A stretch of 64,000 nucleotides of DNA from Cyathus striatus. Taxonomy: Eukaryota > Basidiomycota > Agaricomycetes > Agaricales > Nidulariaceae. Shown piece after piece: positions 42,408-53,665 of the stretch. Position numbers and translations under genes: made by a program. Location of the stretch: contig JAOVFP010000018.1 of assembly GCA_025738555.1 (NCBI GenBank), positions 3,038,001-3,102,000 on the forward strand. Reading direction: 5' to 3'. The notes below the pieces were generated by a model. It was given only the letters and a program-made list of their open reading frames with translations, was not told the DNA's origin and did not search any database. Each line of letters starts with the position of its first letter. The stretch's first letter is position 1.

Positions 42408-42908
42408 ACCTGCAACATTCAATTTTTGCATCTAAATTGCATACTAGTCAGGTCACATCTATCGTGGACAGCTCAAACACACTGCGGCACGTCAAATACA
42501 TATGAACGAGTACTGCTGATGCAGATTAACCGTGGGATCCGGAGGCACATTCGCAGTGAGAATGGCAGACATTGGTGCGCACACGGCGAGCTCGAGGCGG
42601 TGATACGTGAATGTTTGAACATACGAGAAGGTTCGAGTGCTGGAAGAGTGAGGTGGATAACGGAGATACTAAGTCAAAAACGAAACAAGGCCGAAAGAGG
42701 ACACGCGGGTGAAAACGGACGTGCCAACGACGACGACGAGAGGGGGAGAGAATACCGCGCGAGGTGCCGACAGAGAGGGAGGGGAGAAAAAAAGACGTGG
42801 AGAGGACAGCGTGACAGGGACTTCCGAAAGTTCTCCAGGCATCTCCACCCCCCACTCTAAGCAGATGGTTGCTTTCAGTATTATCCCTCTGGTCAGACCC
42901 ACGACAGT

Positions 42909-43062
42909 CATCCGACACCTACCCGCCATCGTCAGTTGAGACCTTTGAGCCCGAGCCAAATATGCACCGGAGCCAAATACGCGCCCACCATGGTCATGGT
43001 CATCATCCGAGACCTACACGCCATCGCCAGTTGGGACCTTCGAGCCCAAGCCAAATATGCCG
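42909..43062. repeat. Imperfect tandem duplication, unit ~97 bp
   Basis: CATCCGACACCTACCCGCCA followed by TCGTCAGTTGAGACCTTTGA and GCCCGAGCCAAATATGC recurs about 97 bp later as CATCCGAGACCTACACGCCA, TCGCCAGTTGGGACCTTCGA and GCCCAAGCCAAATATGC. Confidence 0.7.
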
Positions 43063-43073
43063 GGATAGACACC

Positions 43074-43128
43074 GAGAGAGAGAGAGAGAGAGAGGGAGAG
43101 AGGGAGGGAGAGAGAGAGAGCAGGAGCG
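43074..43128. repeat. GA-rich microsatellite
   Basis: A run of GAGAGA interrupted by single GGGA steps spans about 55 bp. The open frames across it on both strands are artefacts of the repeat. Confidence 0.85.
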
Positions 43129-43161
43129 AGAACGAGGCGCACATGTGACCGTGAGATAAAC

Positions 43162-43220
43162 CACGTGAATGACGAAAAGTGGAACCCATTTTCACCTGGG
43201 AGATACCTTGGCAAGCAAGG
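43162..43220 (+). repeat. Third copy of the TIR-like sequence
   Basis: CACGTGAATGACGAAAAGTG, GAACCCATTTTCACCTGGG and AGATACCTTGGCAAGCAAGG match 40703-40762 with few changes. No inverted partner of its own was found nearby. Confidence 0.6.
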
Positions 43221-43269
43221 CAAGGGGGTGCGCCGATCATAATTTCCCACGGGGGGTAGGGTAGGTAGG

Positions 43270-43297
43270 GTCAGGCCGAAGGCCTGACGAAAAAAAA
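43270..43297. repeat. Perfect hairpin followed by an A-run
   Basis: GTCAGGCC-GAA-GGCCTGAC is a perfect 8-bp stem with a 3-nt loop, immediately followed by GAAAAAAAAA and preceded by GGGTAGGGTAGGTAGG. It could be the 3' end of a short retroposon or a terminator-like structure; neither is proven. Confidence 0.5.
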
Positions 43298-43547
43298 AGG
43301 AACCCTTTGTACCAAGTCTCAAAGAGGCTGTACAAGAGGTTATGGAACAGAATTAATGTTGTATATTACCATTTATAGCTGTCTATAATAGTTCTTTTCA
43401 CTTCATGTGCTGAGATAACCAATAGAGAGCACCCAATTACAGATTGGTGCATCAATAAATAACAGCTCACCATGCGCAGATCACCTCGAGGTATTCAAAT
43501 TTTACCAGTATATGCCATTTATTCATTAACTATCGTGAACCACTTAT

Positions 43548-44450
43548 AGTGCTAGGGCAGAAATCCTCAGCGTCGAAGCCAGGGCTGGCAATTACAGCAT
43601 CAAAGCAACCAGTGTAGCAGAAGTTGAGGAAAGTGCCGAAAAGACCAGTAGCGGTGTAAAGCTTGTTGAGATGACGGAGACAGAGTATATTGAGGAAACC
43701 GAGATAGCCGTAGTGGGCTTGGACCTGGACGAAAGTGCGAAGAACGCTCGAAAATACTTTGTATGTGCTTGAACAAGCCGCATACAGTGCTTCAGCTACG
43801 CCAGAGCTCGAAGAAGAGTTGTCCCATACATCACAGGATCAGCCAAACGATTGTACACAATTTAAAAAGCCCATACCGGATGTTTGTGAGGATGCGAGAA
43901 CTTTGGGGGTCTTCAAAGGTACCAGCGTACAATCCAGTCGTATTTCTCCAGAAGCACAAAGCAACTCCGTGGAGTTAGAAATACTGGTATCAGGGTTTTC
44001 TGCCAATGACACCGTGAGTATTGCTCATGCGACTTCCTTAAATTAATTAACTTACTGGGGCACAAGTCCTTTACTGTAACTACCCCGGCTGTAGCTTCCG
44101 CTAGCGAAGATGGCGCATGTCCAACTTCACAGCATGCTTCTGCTTCACCGTCAACCGAAGTCGTTGTCATCAAAAAAGCTCCTAGTCGTCGAAAAAGAAT
44201 CCCCAAAGTGTACCAGTTGAATGTTTGTTTATGCAGTGAGGTTTTCAACGACTCACTTGATACTGCAGTAAACTGCAATCAGGCAGGATGTGAAACTGAG
44301 TGGGTGCGTATTTATCAACACATCTTTACTACATACACACCAATCATGCTCACCTGTTCCATCCAACAGTATCATCTTGAATGTATTCTGAGGGACCACT
44401 TCCATGCAACTGGATTGCAATGCTTGTCGGGTCACCGATACGGGAGGTAG
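43548..44450 (+). pseudogene. Remnant or fragment encoding a CxC...GCETxWYHxxC zinc-binding motif
   Basis: Three coding-like segments follow each other. The first (about 43548-43750) contains VEMTETEYIEETEIAVVGLD. The second, in another frame, is about 43737-44013 (LENTLYVLEQAAYSASATPE) and ends at a GTGAGT donor. The third (about 44064-44450) continues in phase after an ACAAG acceptor with SFTVTTPAVASASEDG and VVVIKKAPSRRKRIPKVYQL, then CLCSEVF...CNQAGCETEW. A 66-nt intron (44304-44369, GTGCGT...CAACAG) joins to YHLECILRDHF and the stop. Removing this intron restores CETEW/YHLEC, a spacing like that of PHD-type zinc fingers. Similar motifs occur, as I recall, at the ends of repeated agaric proteins often associated with transposons. 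The frameshift between segments 1 and 2, and the missing start, suggest decay. Function unknown. Confidence 0.5.
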
Positions 44451-47400
44451 TCTGAGAGGGAGTAATCGAGCACAAAAGTAGAGGTGGTGTCGGTTGGCGT
44501 TGGCAGCTGGTAGAGTCATCTAAAAATAGAGTACATACCGCATTTGGTAATTGATCGGCTTAGTCAGCTCCGATAGGTAGGTAGGGTACCCCAGCTTGAT
44601 GATTTCAAAAAAATCGACCCCAGGTCGATTATTCTATTTCGCGAGCACCCTTGAAGCAAGGTAATATATTACTAATCAAATGTCTTCATGATCATCAGCG
44701 CCCGCTGCCTCCGTTATTTTACTATACTTATTATGTATTCTACAGACAATGTGCTTCCGCTTTTTACGTATTTAAGTAGTCTATTATGTACTGTAAATAC
44801 TTATCCATTTGCCTCTTGCTTCCTCCCCCTGCGTGCTCTGAGGCCAAATGTAACGTCGTTGTCGTCGATGCGTCGTTTATTTCAACAAAATGGTGGCAAT
44901 TTCTTGGTGACGCCCATAGCATACTGAATCATTTCCTCCTTAATCTTCAGCGTGCGGTCTAGATTTCCAGCCCATACAAAATGATATTGGATTAGCAGCT
45001 ATTTGTCGTTCTACTGATAAGGATGTAAGGACACGTAAGTACCTACCTTCCGTTATGCCCAGGAGGGGCTTACTTGGACTCCGGTGATATATTATTTAGC
45101 CAGCTATCCATACATGACCCAAGAGCAATTAATTTAGAGCTTTCCGATACCCATGCGGCATTGACATGCTAGTTTAACGATGGTATGCACTAGAAATCAG
45201 AATTCGATCCCCTCCCGAAAATTCTAGCAAAATTTTGCTATTGAATGAGAGAAATTCTCTCTTTCTATTCGTTGCCTTTATTCTGGCACTGATGAGAATA
45301 TAAGAAGCCCAAGGAACAAACCTGCAGGCCAACTCCGAACCTCGAGCCACGGGCACGGAATAATGCTGCGCGGATGACCAGGAAAGGTGATATTTAATCA
45401 AACTTGTCTATTCACTACTCGAGCACGATACAGGGTAGTTATAAATAGTCGCCAATTCGTCGTTTTCCATCTCGCCATGCGTGAATAAGTCGTAATTCGC
45501 CGATTTACAGCGAAGTTCCATGCGTTATGGGAAATATTGATTCGAGAGTAACGTTAAGCACTCTTCAACGACGTCAGAGATTCCGTCAGTGTGAGTAATT
45601 TTGGACTTGGTGTGAATATCGGTATGATGACATGTTGTCCCGTGGAAGGTATTGTATGACTCAGTGTTAAGTTCTTGCGGTGATGTGAGGTATAATCTCA
45701 ATTGAAAGCGCTGATCGTGGAATTAGGCATTGTTCTCTACCTCGGCTCGGTGTACACACAATATGACTTCATTCAGATAATTCTTAGACTAAGACATGGG
45801 AAATATACCCAAGATAATAATATAATTAGAACAACGTTGAAATTATATGGGCAGAGGGAATAAAAGGTATAGTACCACGCCTGTCAATAGCTAGATAGAA
45901 TCACACAAGAATGTAAAAGGCCCCATTATGCTATTTCCCCGCACTTTGGCTAACCTCGACCATATTTGTAAAAATTAGTAAATACCTCACGGCCCGCTGA
46001 AGTAGGAATACTCAGCGCTGAACGCACTTTCGGGTTTAGACTGTAGCGACGTTAGAAATGTGCGCATTCTGTCCGTGCTTGGGTAAGATTAATACGGTAA
46101 GTACACATGAAAGTGACAAGAAAACGTGGAATGAATTTCGGTATTATTCATAAAGATCAGGGTGCTGTGCCCCATATTGCACCTTGCCAATGTGATGTCC
46201 AAAATACACAAGGTACATACATGCGGTACGTATACCACTATACTCTATTCAATGGATCATCCGAACATTTTACTACACATTTATTGCACAACTTCCCATG
46301 TATAAATTTAATAAAGGCCGGATACAGTTAGCACGTAGTTTCAACGACGTCAGAGATACCGTCAGCAGTAGCATAGTTTGAACTTGTCAGTGTGAACAAT
46401 GGGACCGTCTGTGAGTATTATCAGACAGTCTGACATATCAACAAATAAAGTTAAAACACCACAAGGAAAAGACGGCATATACCAAATCTCCTCCCCGGTT
46501 CCCGGTTCCGCGGTTAAGCAACATGCGAATAATGGACGCGATTTTCTTATTTTTGTGACATAAGGATCATCAGAGACTTGCGCTGCCCTGGAGCAAAATA
46601 AGTATGCGTCGCGCATTCAGCAATATCAATGGTTTCTGAGACATGTTACGTGAATGCAAGTGGCAATATACCGAGACGAACGGTACTATATCCCTGTTTC
46701 CCTATCACGATGATAAGTTCAAGTTAACTATGGTTATCACCGTAAATTCAATAGACGACTATCTCTCGCACTTTGACCTACATTCCATGTATAGACGTTT
46801 GATAAAGCATACATACCGTTTCAACGACGTCATAGATACTCTTGGCGGTCTAGTTTGAACGTGTCGATATGAAGAATGATAGGCAATGTAGAATGTATAT
46901 GGCTCCTTTCGTCTTTGAAGGCGCATAGAACATATTTGGTCAATACGCCTCCCCGGCCGCCTGTAAACATTATCAGACAGACGTCTAAAACACCACAAGA
47001 ATTGAAGTCATTTACACAACCAGTGCTCGTCATGATGCCCATCGGAAACTGATAGTTCTATCTGATCATGAAAACAGGGTATAAACGAATGACTTGGATA
47101 TGTATGTAGCACACACATTCAGCATCAACAGTTACTGAATCCAGTCAAGTGCGAATTAATACACCGAAATGAATGTCATATAATCCCAAGGGGTAGTTTT
47201 GTATTATGGAACAGGCCGTTAAAATTACTAGCCGTGCTGCAGCGCAGTAATGAATATACACACTAAAGCGATGATTATCACTGCTGTAAATTCGACAACT
47301 CACTGTACACCAACTTCATTTCGCTCTTGCACAAAACTAGAAACGAGTAAGAGCAAATTATTGAACATAGAAAACCTCTCGCTCACCAAGACCCGATCCC

Positions 47401-47807
47401 GCCATATTAAATACCGCCGGAACTGCAACAATGACATAACGACCATCGCGGAATTTGCTTTCGTTCCACTCTACACTCCTAGAGCCGCCGATACCGCCGG
47501 TAGCGCAAAACGTGAAACAGAGCGCAATGTTCCTGATACTGATCACCGTCGCTCCACAATGGCGGTGATACGAATAATAGCCAGCGACTTCATAAACACC
47601 AGTAGTAGCGAAACAATGAAGTGGTAATCTCAGTGACGAGGTGCCGGAAGATAGGTGTATTTAAATACCTTTACGGCACCGGTAAGAAATAATTGACAAT
47701 ATCATAGAAAGTCGAGGCAACAACACGCCTGTTAATGGAAGACACCCCAGAATCTTAAGCACCTCTTTAAGTTTGGAGTAAGCAATCCAGGGAGAACGTT
47801 CAACCTA
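44451..47807. other. Gene-poor region with diverged repeats
   Basis: No gene is recognised. Near 44960-45560 there is sequence related to 31190-31600 (GAACAAAC, CCAACTCCGA and the like). From about 45560 it holds a diverged repeat unit. The 125-codon open frame at 47250-47627 has no recognised family and overlaps the repeats, so it is not called. Confidence 0.4.
45563..47300. repeat. Diverged repeat unit, at least three copies
   Basis: The marker TTTCAACGACGTCAGAGAT(A/T)C occurs at about 45563, 46339 and 46819; the last two are 480 bp apart. Each is followed by an AGTTTGAAC/TTGGACTTG and GTGTGAA stretch. Between them, AAAACACCACAAG and CCTCCCCGG also recur. TTATCACCGTAAATTC at 46735 and TTATCACTGCTGTAAATTC at 47276 look like a further shared block about 540 bp apart. 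Confidence 0.5.
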
Positions 47808-48955
47808 TCAAATCACTTCCAAGATTTTCCCCTCGAAGGTGTTTACAAAAATACCAGTCACGGGTACAGTTAGCGAGAAGTAAATATCGCTCCACAATTT
47901 GATGAATGTGGGTCTGGGGTCCGGAGAATTTTGAACTCTAAAGGATGGTTGACAGTGGAAGGGTGAGTTTGTAAGCTTCATTTTCATTTTTGAGCCGGGG
48001 GGTAGAACTTGGATGGAGGCTAAGAAAAGAGGGTACCGGATACTTCGGCTATTCTTCAAATTCTCGAGAAAAGGATAAATATATGGAAATAATGACTATG
48101 GTGGTGACGGGCTTGAGAATGTAGATCAAGGATGAATTGTATGGTGATTTTTGGAAAACTGAGGGTAAGATAGGCAAAGAGGAGGAGAGGTATGATCTTC
48201 CGAAATCTATATCGAAATTCGCGGAGTCTGAACCAGAATAAAGCGACAAAACCCTAGTAGAAGTAACGCCTGAGAATGCCATAGAACATAATTACCCTTG
48301 TCAACTCCAAGTCAGCGTTGCGACAAAGTAATCGAAATGGAAGGTCTTTGCTGTATACTGATTGGCTGAACAGCCCAGAATATTATGACGCATTTATCAG
48401 GAACGTAGGAGCCGAGAGCAGTCTAGACTCTAGACCTTGCGGATGTTTCTGAAGATTTGGATGAGTAGCCTTATTCGGATGAACGCTGATCGGTATGTAT
48501 GTGAGGTGACATGAAGTGTGGGCTTTGAATGATACTCAGTTGCTACTTGGTCTCTTGCTGCGATTGTGGTTTGTCGGCAATATCGAAAGACGCTGGAGAG
48601 AAAAGTCACTTGCGAGGGTACCGAGGACTGAATCCAAATAGTGGGGGATCATATATTTGCTTGCAGGAGGGCGATGAAGCGGCCTTGGGTGTTGAGGTAA
48701 TGATATTTCTTTGGGACTTGGAGGGTGACATGGTCATGGGTATTGTGAGTGTTCGACGGTGGGACAGGCGAGAGAGTGAGATGGGTGAAGTTGCCTATCC
48801 CAGCGGATCTTCGGTTTTGGGGAGGACGTCAATGGCCGTCAGTAGTGTAGAGTTGCAAATTGTGCGTGGTGCGGTTGATGAGAGATGCGTGAGCAGCGCA
48901 GGACAGGAGGGAAGGTGAGAGGGAGATCGCCGAGAAGGGCTTGGAAGACGCCATG
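47808..48955 (-). pseudogene. Possible decayed gene of unknown family
   Basis: From an ATG near 48955 the minus strand reads MASSKPFSAISLSPSLLSCA and HASLINRTTHNLQLYTTDGH. After a TGA the same frame goes on with GNFTHLTLSPVPPSNTHNTH and DHVTLQVPKKYHYLNTQGRF. After a second stop a further open stretch reaches about 48430. Separate coding-like pieces follow at 48282-48049 (with YSGSDSANFDIDFGRSYLSS) and 48059-47808 (with FIKLWSDIYFSLTVPVTGIF). I cannot join the pieces with convincing splice sites and do not recognise the family. It might be a real gene with introns I could not place, or chance open sequence. It would be divergent from the RRM gene. Confidence 0.25.
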
Positions 48956-49631
48956 CCGACTGTTGGGCATTTTCCGGCATGACGATGGGAGGGAATGAGA
49001 AGGTAAGGGAGAAACTGGAGGAGGCAGACGGGGGGCGAGGACAGGGTGGTGATTGGCAGTTTTCAGATTGAATTATTGGGAAGTGATAGCTGAGTACCCT
49101 CGATTTAGTTGGTTCTCACGTAGGAAGAGTGACGTCAGTCTGAATAGGTGCAAGGGGTGGAATGAAGGGTGTGAGCTGATATGGCACGACCAAGGATAGC
49201 ACCGGATAGGATCAGCGCACGATAGGGGCAGTGGGCGACGGGGAAAGGGAAGAGGGCGCTGTGCTGGACGACGAGCGAGAGGAGAGGGGGGTCAAGAGGA
49301 TGACGTGGGGCGCATGCCGTAAAGGGATTTGTAGATTTCGGCGTGGAGCACCGTTTGACCCGTGGCCCATTCCTCACTCACAAATTTCTGTAACCACCAC
49401 CGAAACTCATCGCCCTGCCTCTCCTCTCCTCCGTCCCCGCCTCCCAACCCCCCGCCCCCTCCTTACGACTTCACGTCCCCCTCCCTGCCCATCCCTATCT
49501 CCAAACTTTTTATTTGCCACAGGCCCGCAAATCTCAACAACAATCTTATTCTTGACACCACCCATCCAGCATATCCTTCTTTTACACGGCTTGGCAGAGC
49601 GGCTTTTTTTTATTGATATTTGTGACCATAT
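48956..49631. other. Promoter region of RRM gene
   Basis: A strong pyrimidine-rich tract (about 49415-49495, CCTCTCCTCTCCTCCGTCCC and on) lies upstream of the ATG, as is common in well-expressed basidiomycete genes. A TGACGTCA palindrome lies at 49130-49137. No gene is seen. Confidence 0.45.
49130..49137. promoter_or_regulatory. CRE/ATF-type palindrome TGACGTCA
   Basis: A perfect 8-bp palindrome about 500 bp upstream of the RRM gene start. Its position is rather far for a fungal promoter element, so a role is uncertain. Confidence 0.3.
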
Positions 49632-52439
49632 ATGGATTCACTGCGAATGGTACGTAGCTCTCCATGCATCACCCCCTCACCTCCTCTCTAACACTATGGC
49701 AGCAATCCATGTCCACCCGTCCCCCAGACCTCCATACCACCCCCAGCCCCCCAGCCCAGCCCACAAACGATGACATTGAGGCCGTCATCCAGATGGCCAC
49801 CTCTGCCCGCCCCTCCCCAGACGGTCGCACTGTTCCTTTGAGAGACACACGCACCCAGCTTTTTGTCGGAAACGTACGTCTACCCAGACCCTCTTTGTAT
49901 CCTCGCCACTCACCACCGTTCAGTTGCCCTACAGAGTCCGATGGCAGGACCTCAAGGACCTCTTTCGCCGCGCTGGCACCGTCCTGCGCGCCGATGTCTC
50001 CCTGGGGCCTGACAACAGATCCCGTGGCTACGGAACCGTCCTCCTCGCCAGTGCAGAAGATGCCGGTCGAGCAATTGACATGTTCAATGGTTACTCATGG
50101 CAGACCCGAATACTGGAAGTGCGCCCCGACAGGCTCCCACCAGACTTTGACAACCCCTCAGGAAATCTCCCCCAGCCACCCCCCTCTCACAACCTCTCCT
50201 CCTCCGTCCAGGGAGGATCGCTCCCGACCTCGTATTCTGTCGCCGCACATGCCTCTGGCTCTGGCCTGTCTCTTGCCAGCATATCAGACGATCTTGATTA
50301 TACTTCCCTATATGGGCATGACTATGCTCCAACGGCCAATAACAACCTACCCTGCCGAAATCTTTTTGTTGGAAACGTAGGTCATGCTCTCGCCAACACA
50401 CCGTTATTTTTTTCGTCGCTAACCCCCCTTTTCTTAGTTACCTTTTCACTGCCAGTGGCAGGATCTGAAGGATTTATTCCGGCAAGCGGGGACCATTATC
50501 CGTGCAGACGTCGCTCTCGGTGCGGACGGCAGATCTCGCGGGTTCGGGACTGTTGTTTTTGCCAGCGAGCACGATGCTGATCGCGCCGTGCGGATTTTCA
50601 ACGGGTAAGCCCCCCCTCCCCCGTTTCCTAGCCTCGCCCCCCTCATGCGGTCTTTTTTTTTTCTACCCTTTTTCTGCCTGCAGATATGAGTACAACGGCC
50701 GCGTGTTGAAAGTTCATTATGACAAATTCTCACAGACTGGTCAGCCAGCCACTACGCCCGCTTCTCCAGCGCAAGCTTCCTTCTCCGCAGCTCCTGTTTC
50801 GCTTTCTTCGGCGGCTAGTCCTGCACTTAGCCATGCTAGTGCATTTACGTCGTCCCATCCCCAGCATATCACACTGCCAATGGGATATCAGCTTGACTTT
50901 GGGCCTCCTTCCAGTCCTGTAACGCCACACGAGCTGTACTCATCCTCCTTTTCATTTCCATTGCAACCGCAGTCGCAACAGCAGCAGCAGCAGCAACGAC
51001 CACAGCAACCGCAGCCTCAGTCAGGGTTGCTCTCTTCACAGACGTCACGTTCGCTATCTCAGCAACAGCCTCAATCACGGTTGTTTAGCCCCTCTTCTCG
51101 GCGGTTGGACATCGATAGCCTCACAGAATCATTTGCGGCTTCGAAGATTTCGAACTCGTCGTCGGTACCGCCGCCTTCTTCGTCGATAACGTCACCCATA
51201 CGTGCATCCGCGCTCAGCTCATCGACGTCATCGGCCAGTTCTGCTTCTGCTTCTGCTTCTGGTGCTGCTAGCCCGTCCCGCTCTGCTTCGACACACCATG
51301 TGCAGAGTTCATCACAGTCCTTATCGCAATCCCTACCGCAATCCCCGCTCCCCCAACAACGGCAACAGTCCTCCTTACACATCCGACACCCCTCGCAACG
51401 ACAACAACAACAACAATCGCACCATCTCTCCCATCCTCATCATCCCGGACCTATCACTCTCCCTCCACCGCCCCAAGTTCCGTTCCCCGTATCGCCTACC
51501 ACGCCAGTACACCCGGGAATAGGAATGGGTATGTCCCTTTCACCTTCGCATTATCCTGGCATGGGATCGTCTGTGTACCTTGCGTCGTACCAACCTTCGC
51601 ATCCCAACGTAGTGCCGATTACGCCGCATGGGCTGCCACCAATTACGCCGTCCATGCCGCCGTTCACGTTCCTCCCACCACCTGTGTCCCCGCACCACCA
51701 TCCCTCGCAGGCGACTCCGACGCACTTTGGGTCAGGGAACCAGGTGTTTACACTCACGGCGATTCCATCCCCTGGGCTGTCGCAGCCTTCGTCTCCGCTG
51801 CATCCGCACCCACATATGCTGGGTGCGTTTTCTCCTGGGGTGGCGATGTCCCCTGGAACGTTTTGGGGAAGACCAGGAACGGATCATCCGAATCCGTTTA
51901 TTAATCCTGCTGTGGGGGCGCCTGTGCATGTTAATTCTGGCTCGCATGGGCAATACTTTTACTCGATGTCGTCGAATCAGCCGGGACCGCCGGGTCCAGA
52001 GCCGAAGGAGTACTTTGATCCTGCGTATTTCCCACCTATGGCGGCGCATGGCTTGGGGCCGAGTGGGCTTGCGAATGAGATATTGAAGGATCATGAGCTG
52101 GAGGGACAGGGTAAGGGCGGTAGGGAGGGAGGGAAGAAGCAGGCGACAGATAGTAGTCCGTCCGAGGATACCACGGAGGATGAGAGGACGAGGTGTAGTT
52201 CAGTGAGCACTGCTACATCATGGACGCAGAGCGAGCTGGGGGAGGAGGAAAAGGATCCTGCGTTGGTGTCGAGGGCCCATTCGTTGAATTCCACAAGACC
52301 TTCAATTGCGCTGCAAACTCATCGCGCAGAATCGGATCCGGCTGTTACTACTTCGACGTCGTCAGCTGCAACTCTGGCATCCAAGTCGCCTGTTCCTTGG
52401 CAAACACCCTTGGAGAGCCCTTCGCTTGTTGCCCGTTAA
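49632..52439 (+). CDS. RNA-binding protein with two RRM domains and long low-complexity tail, 5 exons
   Basis: Exons 49632-49649, 49703-49873, 49924-50376, 50438-50604 and 50684-52439 join in phase to 854 residues. The tiny first exon (MDSLRM) is inferred from a GTACGT donor; the alternative start is ATG 49709. RRM1 (about 57-130) has RNP2 LFVGNLPY and RNP1 RSRGYGTVLL. RRM2 (about 208-285) has LFVGNLPF and RSRGFGTVVF. In both, a Thr replaces the usual aromatic residue in RNP1. The remaining 570 residues are Ser/Pro/Gln/His-rich, with poly-Gln (QSQQQQQQQRPQQPQPQ) and His-Pro runs, then an acidic region (SPSEDTTEDERT). Such tails favour condensates. The role is likely in mRNA regulation, but the exact orthologue is not certain. 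An intron follows the codon for Asn of LFVGN in both RRMs. Confidence 0.85.
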
Positions 52440-53665
52440 TACCGGGTACGCTATTTCTCATCGTTGCTTTGTGTTGTTTCCACTGCTTCCTTGCTTGCTC
52501 CCCTTTTTTGACGGTTTGGATTTTTTTCTCCTTTATTTTGGTCATTTCTTGCAATTGTGGATAGACCTCGGGACCGGAATTCATTTCTCATCATGCTTAT
52601 CTCTCTGTTTTCTCGTATTAATGTTTCTTGCACTCACATCTGTCCCTGGAGTTCTCTTACTTCGTTAATCGACTTATTTGTTTGTCTCGTATCTCTTTTT
52701 CGTTCTCGCAATTCCATCCAATATTCCCCATCTGTCACCTACTGTATCACCTATAGGTCTCTCTCGTCACGATTCTCTCTTGTTCTTTTGGATAGCATCC
52801 CTCTCATGTTCTTACGTCTACGCATCTGAACTTGCATTCCATTTTTCTTTTTCTTTCTCTGCATACGGTCTCTCTCTCTCATCTCTACGATTTGCTTCCT
52901 CCCCGTTTTCTGTTATTTATATCGCCTGACATCTTTCTGTATTCCGAGTCAAAAACGGCTTGGGTAGTTAGTGCAACTGCCGGCTATGAATGTATACACT
53001 ACGGTTATTTGGCTTTTTTGTTTCTTGTCGTTTGGGAGTTTTGTTTCAGTGTTTGGTGAGACATCTTATCTTAATTAAAACCACAGTGTCACGGGACTAA
53101 GAGCCACTAACGTTAATGAATTTTCGAATTTTTCGGATTTCCTACTTGTCAATGTAAGTTATCAGAGTTAAGCAATGAAGTGGTCTTTTTGGGTCTTTTG
53201 CCTACCACAAAGCTGGTGAATTTATAAGTTCACAAAGTTCACAAAAACTTGAAGTTTGACACAAAGCACAATATCTATGTTTCACGAAATACATTGTTAA
53301 TAGGAGGTAAAAAGCATGGTATTTTGGGACCTAACGCTCTCTCTGTTGTTACTGGTAGTTTTAAGTTGTAGCTGAATGCTGGCCATGAATTTATGCAGTT
53401 AAATGTGCACTACCGCGACGGATATTCGGGTTTTGTTAAAGTTGCAGGTGGGAATTTTTTTTGGTGGTCCGTGTCATGCGGATGAGGAGGCCGGGCCGTT
53501 TCAAAAAGCGTGGCATGTAAGTTTCACTGGCAGCAGGCCCTTTCTTCCACCGCTACTGTCATTCTTCTGCCATCTTTCGTACATTGTCAGTGGTAAAGCA
53601 TTTTATCTGTGAAGTCACTAGCCTTTTCACTGATAGATTGTTACTCAGCTTCAAGTTGATTTTGA
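52440..53665. other. Intergenic T-rich region
   Basis: The left part is the pyrimidine-rich 3' flank of the RRM gene. The right part is the upstream region of F-box copy 10; a GTAAGT near 53518 and a TACTCAG at 53648 could bound a leader intron, but this is weaker than for other copies. No gene is seen. Confidence 0.4.

Larger units (their letters stand above)
40763..43161. other. Repeat-rich stretch without a recognised gene
   Basis: Contains a decayed family-A copy at 40795-40832, purine-rich sequence with overlapping open frames on both strands (about 41900-42500) that I regard as non-coding, and the tandem repeats and microsatellite listed separately. Confidence 0.4.

Noticed and set aside
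41926..42860. Overlapping 100-176-codon frames on both strands
   Set aside because: The region is purine-rich with tandem repeats, which leaves several frames open by chance. Translations are Arg/Glu/Gly-rich without domains.
42932..43322. Ser/Leu-rich and Arg/Glu-rich frames across the GA repeat
   Set aside because: Direct products of the microsatellite on both strands.
50502..50683. Reading the RRM protein as starting at 50502
   Set aside because: That frame reads through intron 50605-50683. Splicing restores RRM2 (FNG/YEYNGRVLKVHYDKF).
53518..53648. Leader intron of F-box copy 10
   Set aside because: A GTAAGT and a TACTCAG exist, but the length (131 nt) and missing clear branch site make it weaker than in the other copies. 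Mentioned but not called.
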